Below are positions 1 to 8,165 of a stretch of DNA of 64,000 nucleotides, piece by piece. The notes under the pieces are model-generated. The model searched no databases and had not been told where the DNA came from. It saw nothing but the letters and a program-made list of their open reading frames with translations. Positions within the stretch are counted from its first letter, which is position 1. Each line of letters starts with the position of its first letter. This stretch comes from JBBRVW01 sp963784645. GTDB lineage: Bacteria > Actinomycetota > Actinomycetes > JACCUZ01. The stretch is from contig CAWARY010000004.1 of assembly GCA_963784645.1 (NCBI GenBank), positions 1 through 64,000 on the forward strand. Reading direction: 5' to 3'. The translations under genes and the position numbers were made by a program.

Positions 1-1
1 C

Positions 2-2380
2 GTGACCGCGCCCGAGATCCACGACGCGGTGGGCTACCTGCTCGACCACCTGCCGTCGCAGGTACACCTGGTGATCTCATCGCGATCGGACCCACCGTTG
101 CCGTTGTCCCGGCTGCGGGCCCGCAGCGACCTCGTCGAGGTGCGCTCGGCCGACCTGCGGTTCACCCGGGACGAGGCCGCGCAGTACCTGACCGGTTCGA
201 TGGGGCTCGACCTGGCGGCAGCCGAGGTCACGCTGCTCGCCGAGCGCACCGAGGGGTGGGCGGCCGCGTTGCAGCTGGCGGGCCTGTCGCTGCGGGACCG
301 AGACGACACGGCCGAGGCCGTCGCCGGGTTCGCCGGCGACGACCGGTTCATCGTCGACTTCCTGGCCGAGGAGGTCCTGACCCGCCTACCGGCCGACGTG
401 CGGGAGTTCCTCCTGCGGACCGCGGTCCTGCGGCGGCTGACCGGGCGGTTGTGTGACGCCGTCACGGGACAGACCGGCGGCGCGGCCCGGCTCGTCGAGC
501 TCGAGCGGGCCAACATGTTCCTGGTCCCGCTCGACGACCGCCGCGAGTGGTACCGGTACCACCACCTGTTCGGTGACGTGCTGCGCGCCCACCTCTCCGA
601 GCAGAAGCCGGACGAGGTCGCCGCGTTGCACCGGCGCGCCAGCGACTGGTGGCACGGCCAGGGTGATGCGGCCCAGGCCGTCGAGCACGCACTCGCCGCC
701 GATGACCCGGAGCGGGCAGCCGAGCTGATGGAGCTCGCGTTTCCGATGATGGCGCGGTACCGGCGCGAGGCCGAGCTCGCCCGCTGGGTCGGCGCCCTCC
801 CGGACGACGTGCTGCGGGCCAGGCCGGTGCTGGCCATCGCCCTGACGGGCGCCCTCGCGCAGGTGTCCGACTTCGCGACGGTCGAGCAACGTCTCGACGA
901 CGTCGAGCGGCTCCTGGTCGATGTGGACGGCAGGTGGCCCACCGAGCCGCCGGACGGACTGGTCGTCGTCGACATCGACGGCTTCCGGGCCTTGCCGGCG
1001 ATGGTGCACATGTACCGGTCGGCGCTGGCGCTGTCCCACGGCAACCCCGCCGGTACGCTCGAGCTCGCCCGGCGCGCGCTGCAGCTGGCACCTGAGGGCC
1101 ACCACCTGCTCCGGGCGGGTGCTCGCGCCCTGGCGGGGCTGGCGGCCTGGGGCATGGGAGACCTGACGGCCGCGCACTCCGCCTACACCGACTCCGCCGT
1201 CGACATGCGCCGGGCCGGGCACCTGGCCGACGTCCTGGGGCTGTGCATCACCCTCGGCGAGCTCTGCCAGGCACAGGGGCGCCTGACCGACGCCGAACGG
1301 ACCTACCGTGACGCGCTCGACCTCACCGCAACCGCGGACGGGGCGCCGCTGCGCGGCTCCGCCGACATGCATGTGGGCATCGCCGGCGTCCTGCTGGAGC
1401 GCGGCGACCTCGCCGGAGCCGCCGCCGAGCTGGTCATCGCCGACGCCCTCGGCGAGCACAAGGGGCTGCCGCAGAACCCGTACCGCTCGCGGGTCCTCCA
1501 CGCCTGGCTGGCCGAGGACGCGGGCGACCTGGATGACGCGCTGAGCCTGCTCGACGAGGCGGAGCGGGTCTACAGCGGTGACTACGCCCCGAACGTGCGG
1601 CCGGTGCCTGCGGTGCGAGCCCGGCTGCGGCTGCGCCGCGGCGAGCTCGACCACGCCGAGGCATGGGCCCGTGAGCGACAGCTCGCGCCCGCCGACGAGC
1701 TGTCGTACCTGCGTGAGTACGAGCACACCACCCTCGCCCGGCTCCTGCTCGCACGGCACCGGGCCGGCGGGGCGCACACGGCAGCCGGGGGGTCACCGCC
1801 GCTGGACGAGGCCACCGGCCTGCTGAAGCGGCTGGCGGCCGCGGCGGAGACCGGCGGCCGCGTCCGACCGCTCATCGAGATCCTCGCCCTGCTGGCGCAG
1901 GCACATGTGGCGCGGGCCGAGCGCGACACCGCCGTGAGCACCTTGCGGCGGGCCGCCGAGCTCGCCGAGCCCGAAGGGTACGTCCACGTGTTCACCGGCG
2001 AAGGATCTGCGCTGGCCGGCCTGCTGCGGGCTCTCTCACGTGCCGAGCCAGGCTCGGGTTACCTGCGGCGGCTCGCGACAGGCAGCGAGCCGGAGCAGTC
2101 CGGAGGGTCCGGCATCGCTGGGCAGACCACCGCCAACCGGCCAGAAGAGCCCTGGGGGCAACGGCTCGTCGAGCCGCTGTCGGAGCGGGAGCTGGACGTG
2201 CTGCGGCTGCTGGCCACCGACCTCGACGGCCCGGACATCGCTCGCGAGCTGCACATCTCGCTGAACACGATGCGCACCCACAGCCGCAACATCTTCCGCA
2301 AGCTGCAGGTCAGCAGCCGCCGGGCCGCGGTCCGCCGGGCCGTCGAGCTCGACCTGCTGCCCCGCCAGCGCCGCACCTGA
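2..2380 (+). CDS. MalT-type LuxR family transcriptional regulator (5' partial)
   Basis: This is the C-terminal 792 residues of a large ATP-dependent regulator; the window edge cuts off its N-terminal P-loop region. The visible start lies inside the STAND ATPase domain (motif VHLVISSRSDPPLPLSRLRA), so the GTG at position 2 is not the true start. About 600 residues of alanine/leucine-rich helical repeats (TPR-like) follow and probably bind an inducer. The last 65 residues are a LuxR-type helix-turn-helix (PLSERELDVLRLLATD, then HISLNTMRTHSRNIFRKL). Known members of the family activate nearby genes when bound to ATP and a ligand. The next operon, starting at 2636 behind a dyad at 2462, is the likeliest target; this is inferred from position only. 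Confidence 0.9.
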   Translation: MTAPEIHDAVGYLLDHLPSQVHLVISSRSDPPLPLSRLRARSDLVEVRSADLRFTRDEAAQYLTGSMGLDLAAAEVTLLAERTEGWAAALQLAGLSLRDRDDTAEAVAGFAGDDRFIVDFLAEEVLTRLPADVREFLLRTAVLRRLTGRLCDAVTGQTGGAARLVELERANMFLVPLDDRREWYRYHHLFGDVLRAHLSEQKPDEVAALHRRASDWWHGQGDAAQAVEHALAADDPERAAELMELAFPMMARYRREAELARWVGALPDDVLRARPVLAIALTGALAQVSDFATVEQRLDDVERLLVDVDGRWPTEPPDGLVVVDIDGFRALPAMVHMYRSALALSHGNPAGTLELARRALQLAPEGHHLLRAGARALAGLAAWGMGDLTAAHSAYTDSAVDMRRAGHLADVLGLCITLGELCQAQGRLTDAERTYRDALDLTATADGAPLRGSADMHVGIAGVLLERGDLAGAAAELVIADALGEHKGLPQNPYRSRVLHAWLAEDAGDLDDALSLLDEAERVYSGDYAPNVRPVPAVRARLRLRRGELDHAEAWARERQLAPADELSYLREYEHTTLARLLLARHRAGGAHTAAGGSPPLDEATGLLKRLAAAAETGGRVRPLIEILALLAQAHVARAERDTAVSTLRRAAELAEPEGYVHVFTGEGSALAGLLRALSRAEPGSGYLRRLATGSEPEQSGGSGIAGQTTANRPEEPWGQRLVEPLSERELDVLRLLATDLDGPDIARELHISLNTMRTHSRNIFRKLQVSSRRAAVRRAVELDLLPRQRRT

Positions 2381-2461
2381 CCCACTCGGCCTGACCGCCG
2401 CCTGCGCTCACGGCCGCGCGATGCCGCTCGGCGCGTCCGAAGTTCACCACCCCACTCACCA

Positions 2462-2488
2462 GATGTGGTGACGACGGCTCACCACATC
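2462..2488. promoter_or_regulatory. 10-bp dyad, probable operator of the MMPL/ABC operon
   Basis: GATGTGGTGA (2462-2471) and TCACCACATC (2479-2488) are perfect inverted arms 7 bp apart. Two more TCACCA half-sites lie just upstream (about 2443 and 2456). A possible -10 box TACCTT is at 2495-2500. It lies between a LuxR-type regulator and the operon that starts at 2636, so it is a good candidate operator. The regulator that binds it is not shown by the sequence. Confidence 0.55.
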
Positions 2489-2635
2489 GGTTCCTACCTT
2501 TCCCGGTGATGGACGACGCGGGCCTGCGCCGACCTCCCGCAGAACAGCCTTCAACTCCCATGAGGTGCTCGACCTCACCACCCCGTCCGGCCGACCCCTG
2601 CCCTTCCGGCCAGCCGAGAACCGGAAGGACATCCG

Positions 2636-2953
2636 ATGAGCGACCCGAACCCGACGACCCGCCCGCGGGAGCCGAGGCAGTACGCGATCCGAGTCGCCAG
2701 CCTCCTCGACCAGAGGTGGGCGACGTGGTTCGACGGGCTCAGCCTCACCCGCCAGGACGACGGCACCACCGTCCTCGACGGACCCGTGGCCGACCAGGCC
2801 GCCCTGCACGGTCTGCTCCAGAAGATCCGCGACCTCGGCCTGACGCTGCTGTCCGTCACGCCCGCAGACATCCCGACCAGCCCCGCCACCGACGGGCCCG
2901 AGGCGGACGCCTCGACACCCGCCATCACCTCGACCACCCGGAGCTCCTCATGA
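2636..2953 (+). CDS. small conserved protein of unknown function
   Basis: A 105-residue soluble protein. The ATG follows a GGAAGGA ribosome site. The core (YAIRVASLLDQRWATWFDGL, then TTVLDGPVADQAALHGLLQK) looks like a widespread small family of actinobacteria and Chloroflexi whose function is not known to me; the last 30 residues are Ser/Thr/Pro-rich and probably disordered. Its stop overlaps the start of the MMPL transporter by 4 nt (ATGA), so the two are translationally coupled and are probably made together. Confidence 0.8.
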   Translation: MSDPNPTTRPREPRQYAIRVASLLDQRWATWFDGLSLTRQDDGTTVLDGPVADQAALHGLLQKIRDLGLTLLSVTPADIPTSPATDGPEADASTPAITSTTRSSS

Positions 2954-5172
2954 ACCGCTTCATCCGCCGCCTCGGCGACCTCAGCGCCCGCCGCCCCTGG
3001 ACCACCATCGGCGCCTGGGCCGTCGTGGCCGCGCTCGTGGCCGTGCTGTCCGGCGCACTCGGCGGCGCGTTCGCCGACGACTTCAGCGCACCCGGCAGCG
3101 ACAGCGCCAACGCCATGGACCTGCTCGACGAGCGGTTCCCCGCCGTGGCCGGCGGCACCGCCGTCGCCGTCTTCGCCGCCCCCGAAGGTCAGCAGGCAAC
3201 GGCCTTCCGGCCCGCCGTCGACGCCGCCCTGTCGCGGGTCGCGAGGATCAACCACGTCGCCGCCGTCGGCGACCCGTTCGCTGCCGGGCACGTCTCCCCC
3301 GACGGTCGCATCGCCTACGCGGACATCGCCCTGGACGTGCCCTCGACCCAGTTCGGACGCGACACCGCCGCCACCCTCGTGCACGCCCTCAAGGCAGCCC
3401 AGGTGAACGGGCTGCAGACCGAGTTCGGCGGCGACGCAGCGTTCCTCAACGCCGAGGAGGAGAAGTCCGGCTCCGAGGTCTTCGGCATCGTGGCCGCCCT
3501 CGTCGTGCTGCTCGTCGCGTTCGGGACCGTCGTGGCCGCACTCGTCCCCATCGTCCTCGCGCTGGTGGCGGTCGGTGTCGGCCTCGCCGGCATCGTGCTG
3601 CTCGCCGGCGGGATCACGGTCTCCACCGCCGCACCGACGATCGGGGCCATGGTGGGCCTGGGCGTCGGCATCGACTACGCGCTGCTCATCGTGTCCCGCT
3701 ACCGCGAGAACCGTGCCGCCGGGCACGCCAACGGCCCCGCGCTCTCGGCCGCCATGAGCTCGTCCGGCACCGCCGTGTTCTTCGCCGGTGGCACCGTGGT
3801 CCTCGCGATGGGTGCCCTCGTGCTCACCGGCGTCGGCTTCCTCGCCTCCATCGGCATCAGCACCTCCATCGTCGTCCTCTTCGCAGTCGCCACCGCAGTC
3901 ACCCTGCTGCCCGCCCTGCTGTCCGTCCTCGGTGACCGCATCGACGCGGTGCGGGTCGTCGGCCGTCGCCGCAACAGGGCCGCCAAGGCCGCGAAGCCGG
4001 TCGAGGCGACCGTCTGGTGGCGGCTCGCGCACCGCATCTCGGCCCGGCCGGTCCCGTACCTCGTCGCGGGCGCGCTCGTCATGCTGACGCTGGCCGTCCC
4101 GGCCCTGTCGCTGCGGACCGGCTTCCCCGACGCGAGCGACAACCCGGCCGGCCACACCGAGCGCAAGGCGTACGAGCTGCTCGCCGACGGCTTCGGCCCC
4201 GGCTACAACGCTCCGCTCGTCGTGGTCGCCGACCTGCGCGCCGCCCACCTCGACCCGAGCGACGTCTCGTCGCTCGCGGCCGGCATCGCGGCCGTCCCCG
4301 GCGTCGCCCAGGTCGGCGAGCCGCGCACCAACGAGGCGGGCGACACCGTCGTGCTGCCCACGCTGCCGACCACCGATCCCTCGGACCCGGCGACCGTGCG
4401 CACCCTCGAGCGGGTCCGTGCCATCACCCCGCCCGGGGTCTACGTGACCGGCCCAGCAGCGTTGACCCTCGACCTGGACAAGCAGCTGTCCGACACCCTG
4501 CCGCTGTTCATCGGCGCCATCCTCGCCACCTCGATCCTGCTGCTGATGATCGTGTTCCGCTCGATCGCCGTGCCGCTCAAGGCCGCCGTGATGAACATGC
4601 TGTCCATCGGTGCCGCCTACGGCGTCGTGGTCGCCATCTTCCAGTGGGGCTGGCTCGCCGGCGCGTTCAACATCCACGACACGTACCGGATCGCCTCGCC
4701 GCTGCCGGTCATCTTCTTCGCCGTGCTGTTCGGCCTCTCGATGGACTACGAGGTGTTCCTGGTCTCCCGGATCCGCGAGTCCTACGAGGCCACCCGGGAC
4801 AACACGGAGGCCGTTGCCCGTGGCCTGGCGTCCACCGGGCGGGTCGTGACGTCCGGCGCGCTGATCATGGTGCTGGTGTTCATGTCGTTCGTCACGAACC
4901 CGTCCCCGTTCGTGAAGATGATCGGCATCGGCCTGGCCACCGCGATCGCGCTGGACGCCACGGTCGTCCGCATGGTGCTGGTGCCGGCCACGATGGCCCT
5001 GATGGGCCGGGCCAACTGGTGGCTGCCCCGCTGGCTGGACCGAGTCCTGCCGCACCTGAGCCTCGAAGGTCCCTCCGCGCAGCCGTCCGCCGCGCCGGTG
5101 CCGGTGCCCGCCCAGGGCGACCACCGCGCCCCGGAACCGGACGCCGCGCCGGTCCCGAGCGCCTCTCGCTGA
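2950..5172 (+). CDS. MMPL family (RND superfamily) membrane transporter
   Basis: About 740 residues. The start ATG at 2950 overlaps the preceding stop and gives an N-terminus (MNRFIRRLGDLSARRPW) followed at once by the first membrane helix, as in the family; a longer upstream reading would add 148 low-quality residues. The protein is a duplicated MMPL: a membrane helix, a soluble extracytoplasmic domain and a bundle of five helices, twice over. The Asp-Tyr pairs expected for proton relay are visible in GVGIDYALLIVSRYRE and GLSMDYEVFLVSRIRE. Members export lipids or hydrophobic drugs using the proton gradient. The Pro/Ala-rich tail (about the last 40 residues) looks disordered. It shares an operon with the small protein upstream and probably with the ABC genes 61 bp downstream. 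Confidence 0.93.
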   Translation: MNRFIRRLGDLSARRPWTTIGAWAVVAALVAVLSGALGGAFADDFSAPGSDSANAMDLLDERFPAVAGGTAVAVFAAPEGQQATAFRPAVDAALSRVARINHVAAVGDPFAAGHVSPDGRIAYADIALDVPSTQFGRDTAATLVHALKAAQVNGLQTEFGGDAAFLNAEEEKSGSEVFGIVAALVVLLVAFGTVVAALVPIVLALVAVGVGLAGIVLLAGGITVSTAAPTIGAMVGLGVGIDYALLIVSRYRENRAAGHANGPALSAAMSSSGTAVFFAGGTVVLAMGALVLTGVGFLASIGISTSIVVLFAVATAVTLLPALLSVLGDRIDAVRVVGRRRNRAAKAAKPVEATVWWRLAHRISARPVPYLVAGALVMLTLAVPALSLRTGFPDASDNPAGHTERKAYELLADGFGPGYNAPLVVVADLRAAHLDPSDVSSLAAGIAAVPGVAQVGEPRTNEAGDTVVLPTLPTTDPSDPATVRTLERVRAITPPGVYVTGPAALTLDLDKQLSDTLPLFIGAILATSILLLMIVFRSIAVPLKAAVMNMLSIGAAYGVVVAIFQWGWLAGAFNIHDTYRIASPLPVIFFAVLFGLSMDYEVFLVSRIRESYEATRDNTEAVARGLASTGRVVTSGALIMVLVFMSFVTNPSPFVKMIGIGLATAIALDATVVRMVLVPATMALMGRANWWLPRWLDRVLPHLSLEGPSAQPSAAPVPVPAQGDHRAPEPDAAPVPSASR

Positions 5173-5233
5173 CCGGATCCCGTCGACCGGCCCTCCCAAC
5201 CCCCGCAGACCGCGCACAGACAGGACCAGACCG

Positions 5234-6283
5234 ATGATCCAGGCCCGCAACCTCACCAAGCACTACGGCGACAAGGTGGCCGTCGACGACATCAGCTTCA
5301 CCGTCGCCGCCGGCAAGGTCACCGGCTTCCTCGGCCCGAACGGCGCCGGCAAGTCCACCACGATGCGCATGATCGTCGGGCTGGACCGTCCGACCGCCGG
5401 GACCGTGACCGTGAACGGCCGCCGCTACGCCGAGCACGGGTCGCCGCTGACCGAGGTCGGCGTGCTGCTCGAGGCGAGGGCGGTGCACACCGGCCGGTCC
5501 GCGGTGGACCACCTGCGCGCCGTGGCCGCCACCCACGGCTTCGGCCGGCGCCGCGTCGAGCAGGTCATCGACATGACCGGCCTGCACAGCGTCGCCGGCA
5601 AGAGGGTCGGCGGGTTCTCCCTCGGCATGGGGCAGCGCCTCGGTCTGGCCGTGGCCCTGCTCGGCGACCCGCACACCCTCATCCTCGACGAGCCGGTCAA
5701 CGGGCTCGACCCGGAAGGGGTGCTGTGGGTGCGGAACCTGCTGCGGCAGCTCGCCGCCGAGGGGCGCACCGTGTTCCTGTCCTCGCACCTGATGAGCGAG
5801 ATGGCGCTGACCGCCGACCACATCCTGGTGATCGGACGCGGCCGCATCATCGCGGACGCCCCGGTCGCCGACATCATCGCCCGCTCCAGCGGCACCAGCG
5901 TGACCGTCCGCACCCCCGAACCCGGCCGGCTGGCCGACCTGCTGCGCGGCCCCGACGTCACCGTCACCCCCGTGGACGACGGCCGCCTCGAGGTCCGCGG
6001 TACCAGCGCCCAGGTCATCGGCGAGGCCGCCGCGTCCGCGGGCCTGGTGCTGCACGAGCTGGCCCCGCACCGCGGCAGCCTCGAGGACTCCTACATGTCG
6101 CTGACCGCCGACGCCGTCGAGTACCACGCCACCGGCAGCCCCTCCACCGCCCAGAGAGCCGAGACAGCCCAGACCACCGCGATCGCTCAGTCCACCGCGA
6201 CCGCTCAGTCCACCGCAACCGCACAGGCCGCACCGGTGCCCGCCAGCCGTCAGGCGCCGAACTCGAAGGAGACCCACCGATGA
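5234..6283 (+). CDS. ABC transporter ATP-binding protein (ABC-2 type exporter)
   Basis: 349 residues. Walker A is GPNGAGKST (about residues 35-43), the signature is the variant FSLGMGQRLGLA, and Walker B is LILDEPVNGLDPEG. The C-terminal third holds the beta-rich region common in drug/antibiotic ABC-2 ATPases and then an Ala/Thr/Gln-rich tail coded by a short tandem repeat (6184-6219). It should energise the permease encoded next, whose start overlaps this stop by 4 nt. Similar pairs act in self-resistance or lipid/peptide export; the substrate cannot be read from sequence. Confidence 0.92.
   Translation: MIQARNLTKHYGDKVAVDDISFTVAAGKVTGFLGPNGAGKSTTMRMIVGLDRPTAGTVTVNGRRYAEHGSPLTEVGVLLEARAVHTGRSAVDHLRAVAATHGFGRRRVEQVIDMTGLHSVAGKRVGGFSLGMGQRLGLAVALLGDPHTLILDEPVNGLDPEGVLWVRNLLRQLAAEGRTVFLSSHLMSEMALTADHILVIGRGRIIADAPVADIIARSSGTSVTVRTPEPGRLADLLRGPDVTVTPVDDGRLEVRGTSAQVIGEAAASAGLVLHELAPHRGSLEDSYMSLTADAVEYHATGSPSTAQRAETAQTTAIAQSTATAQSTATAQAAPVPASRQAPNSKETHR
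6184..6219 (+). repeat. two tandem 18-bp in-frame repeats
   Basis: CGCTCAGTCCACCGCGAC (6184-6201) is followed directly by a copy differing at one base (6202-6219). They encode the repeating Ala-Gln-Ser-Thr-Ala-Thr tail of the ABC ATPase. Copy number could vary by slippage without breaking the frame. Confidence 0.8.
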
Positions 6284-7155
6284 GCACCGTGACCGCCCCC
6301 GCCCCCGCAGTGGTCGCACGCGCACGTGCGCACCACGTGACCTTCCCCCGGGTACTGCACTCCGAGTGGATCAAGTTCTGGTCGCTGCGGTCGACCGTGT
6401 GGACCGTCGCCGCCACCGTGGTCGTGATGGGCGCCGTCAGCTGGCTCGCCGCGTTCTTCACCGCCCGCGAGGCCACCAGTCCCAGCACGACGCCGCGGGA
6501 CGCCGCCGAGCTGACCGGCCTGCTGCACGACCCGGGCCTCATCCTGACCGGTACCGAGCTCGCCAAGCTCGTCGTTGCCGTCCTCGGTGTCCTCATCATC
6601 ACCGGTGAGTACTCCACCGGCATGATTCGCTCCACGCTCACCGCGGTCCCGCGCCGCCTGCCGGCCCTGTGGGCCAAGGCGCTCGTGCTCTTCGCGGTCA
6701 CCACGGGCACCGTGGTGGTCGCCGAGGTCCTCTCGTGGCTGGTGGCTGCCCCGACCCTGCACTCCCACGACGCCGTCCTCGACCTGGGTTCCGCCGAGAC
6801 GCAGCGCATCCTGGTCGGCGGCGTCCTCTACCTGGCCGGCATCGCCCTGCTCGCGTTCGCGGTCGGCGCCATCATCCGGGTAGCGGCCGGCGCCCTTGCG
6901 ACCGTGCTCGGTCTGCTGCTCGTCGTCGAGGTCCTGTTCCGCACCCTGCCGGTCGACTTCTTCCGCCAGGTCAGCCCGTTCCTGCCGGCCACCGCCGGGC
7001 ACCAGCTGCTCGTCACCCAGTCCAGCATCGAGCAGGCCCGCGCCACGACCAGCGCACCCGTCCTCGACCCCTGGGTCGGGTTCACCGTGATGGTCGCCTG
7101 GGTCGCAGTCGCTCTCGCCGTCGCTGCCGTGCAGCTCCGCCGCCGCGACGCCTGA
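6280..7155 (+). CDS. ABC-2 type transporter permease
   Basis: 291 residues, starting at the ATG that overlaps the ATPase stop. The N-terminus carries the conserved cytoplasmic stretch HSEWIKFWSLRSTVWT that precedes the first membrane helix in this permease family. About six hydrophobic helices follow, with an extracellular loop after the first (residues 65-85). The sequence ITGEYSTGMIRSTLTAVPRR is typical of ABC-2 subunits of Streptomyces and relatives. It forms the membrane channel for the ATPase at 5234. It is the last gene of the operon; the next 140 bp hold no clear terminator. Confidence 0.9.
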   Translation: MSTVTAPAPAVVARARAHHVTFPRVLHSEWIKFWSLRSTVWTVAATVVVMGAVSWLAAFFTAREATSPSTTPRDAAELTGLLHDPGLILTGTELAKLVVAVLGVLIITGEYSTGMIRSTLTAVPRRLPALWAKALVLFAVTTGTVVVAEVLSWLVAAPTLHSHDAVLDLGSAETQRILVGGVLYLAGIALLAFAVGAIIRVAAGALATVLGLLLVVEVLFRTLPVDFFRQVSPFLPATAGHQLLVTQSSIEQARATTSAPVLDPWVGFTVMVAWVAVALAVAAVQLRRRDA

Positions 7156-7297
7156 CGCCCGGGAGCAGAAGCGCATGGTGAGCGCACCGGTGTCCGGCAT
7201 CTCCCGCGGTGCCGGCACCGCGGTCGCGGTCATGCCGGCGAGGGTCCGGCCAGGCTTGGTCGCTCCGCTGGTGGGCGGGGCCGGGTCGGTCGCTCGG

Positions 7298-7390
7298 TCA
7301 GAACGGCAGGACCCGGCCGGCCGGGGTGCGACGGTCGATCGAGGCGGTCTCCTCGGGGCGCGTCTGGCGGCGGATCTGCACCTGGGTCAT
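7298..7390 (-). CDS. small 30-residue ORF
   Basis: Reads MTQVQIRRQTRPEETASIDR followed by RTPAGRVLPF. The ATG at 7390 has a strong ribosome site (GGAAGGAGC, 5-7 nt upstream), and 28 of 29 codons after the start end in G or C, as in real genes of this genome. No family is recognised. It is basic and hydrophilic, with no membrane segment. It stands alone between the ABC operon and the next small gene. Confidence 0.5.
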   Translation of the reverse strand: MTQVQIRRQTRPEETASIDRRTPAGRVLPF

Positions 7391-7692
7391 CGGGGGCTCC
7401 TTCCGGGCGCCGGCCGCCTCGCTGAGTGCTGCGGCCGACATGACGGGACGCTAGGCAGCGGCAGTCGGGCTCGAACCGGCGAAACGACCAGGTTCACCCC
7501 CACGAAGGCGGCGGCCGGGCAGCGACGGCGACCGTGTCGCTGATGGGCAGGGCGCGGAGCGGGATGCCCCAGGGGACCGGCGAGCGGTTCTCGATCCGGT
7601 CAGACCCGGCCGTTGTGCCGGCGCGACGCTGCGCCTCCCTGACGCACTCTCGAGCTGTCCGCACCACCAGTCGCAGCCCGTAGGAGCCCGCC
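7391..7692. other. 302-bp stretch without a recognised gene
   Basis: It holds the ribosome site of the small ORF at 7298-7390 at one end and that of 7693-7842 at the other. Six-frame reading shows no ORF with the strong third-position G/C bias of neighbours. A TTCGA-containing patch near 7470 looks like a tRNA T-arm but has a mismatch and no CCA end. Nothing else is seen. Confidence 0.5.
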
Positions 7693-7842
7693 ATGTTCAC
7701 CTCCGCCCTCATCGCCGTCGCCATCGTCACCGTTGTCGCTCGCCTCGTGACCGCGGTCCGCAACGACCGGCCGTCGAGCCCGCCGCGTTCGCACGCCCAC
7801 GAGATCGACCCGCAGGCCATGCGCATGCGTCCCGTCATCTGA
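7693..7842 (+). CDS. small membrane-anchored protein, 49 residues
   Basis: Starts MFTSALIAVAIVTVVARLVT: residues 2-19 form one membrane helix. A basic Ser/Pro/His-rich tail ends in MRMRPVI. The ATG has the ribosome site TAGGAGCC 5 nt upstream, and nearly every codon ends in G or C. One-helix proteins of this size with an R-DRP-PP-S-H tail are common in actinobacteria, with unknown roles. It is monocistronic. Confidence 0.6.
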   Translation: MFTSALIAVAIVTVVARLVTAVRNDRPSSPPRSHAHEIDPQAMRMRPVI

Positions 7843-8165
7843 GGTGGCCAGCAGCTGCGCGGCTGCGCGGCCGGTCGCCCGGCGGTCGGTCACGTGTGGT
7901 GCGACCGCTGGGACTCGCGGGGACTCGCTGCGGCTCTTCACGCCGTCGTCGACGGCGCCGTGCCGAACCGGCGCGGCGTCACCCAGGTCCCGGCCTGAGC
8001 ATCCTCGGGATGCCGTGGCTGCACACCCGTGGCTGCGCTCTGCTGGGGTTCGTCCACGACGCCGCGCGGCTCGCGGCCCACATCGGGTCGGCCGGTCCGC
8101 TTCGGGGCGTCTCGCGCCTCGGGGGCGATGGGCGAGCGCCGGCCTCCCAGGGCGGACGCCCAGCG
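7843..8165. other. 323-bp stretch without a recognised gene
   Basis: It lies between the end of the 49-residue ORF and the stop of the minus-strand LuxR regulator. Plus-strand frames are open here only as an extension of the antisense shadow of that regulator. No hairpin with a T-run, no ribosome site with a biased ORF and no repeat was seen. Confidence 0.5.

Noticed and set aside
2575..5259. 894-codon minus-strand ORF
   Set aside because: Antisense shadow of the MMPL gene; His/Asp/Gly/Arg-rich composition and no domain.
7455..7492. tRNA T-arm-like sequence, minus strand
   Set aside because: One stem mismatch, no acceptor partner and no CCA; too weak for a tRNA remnant or attachment site.
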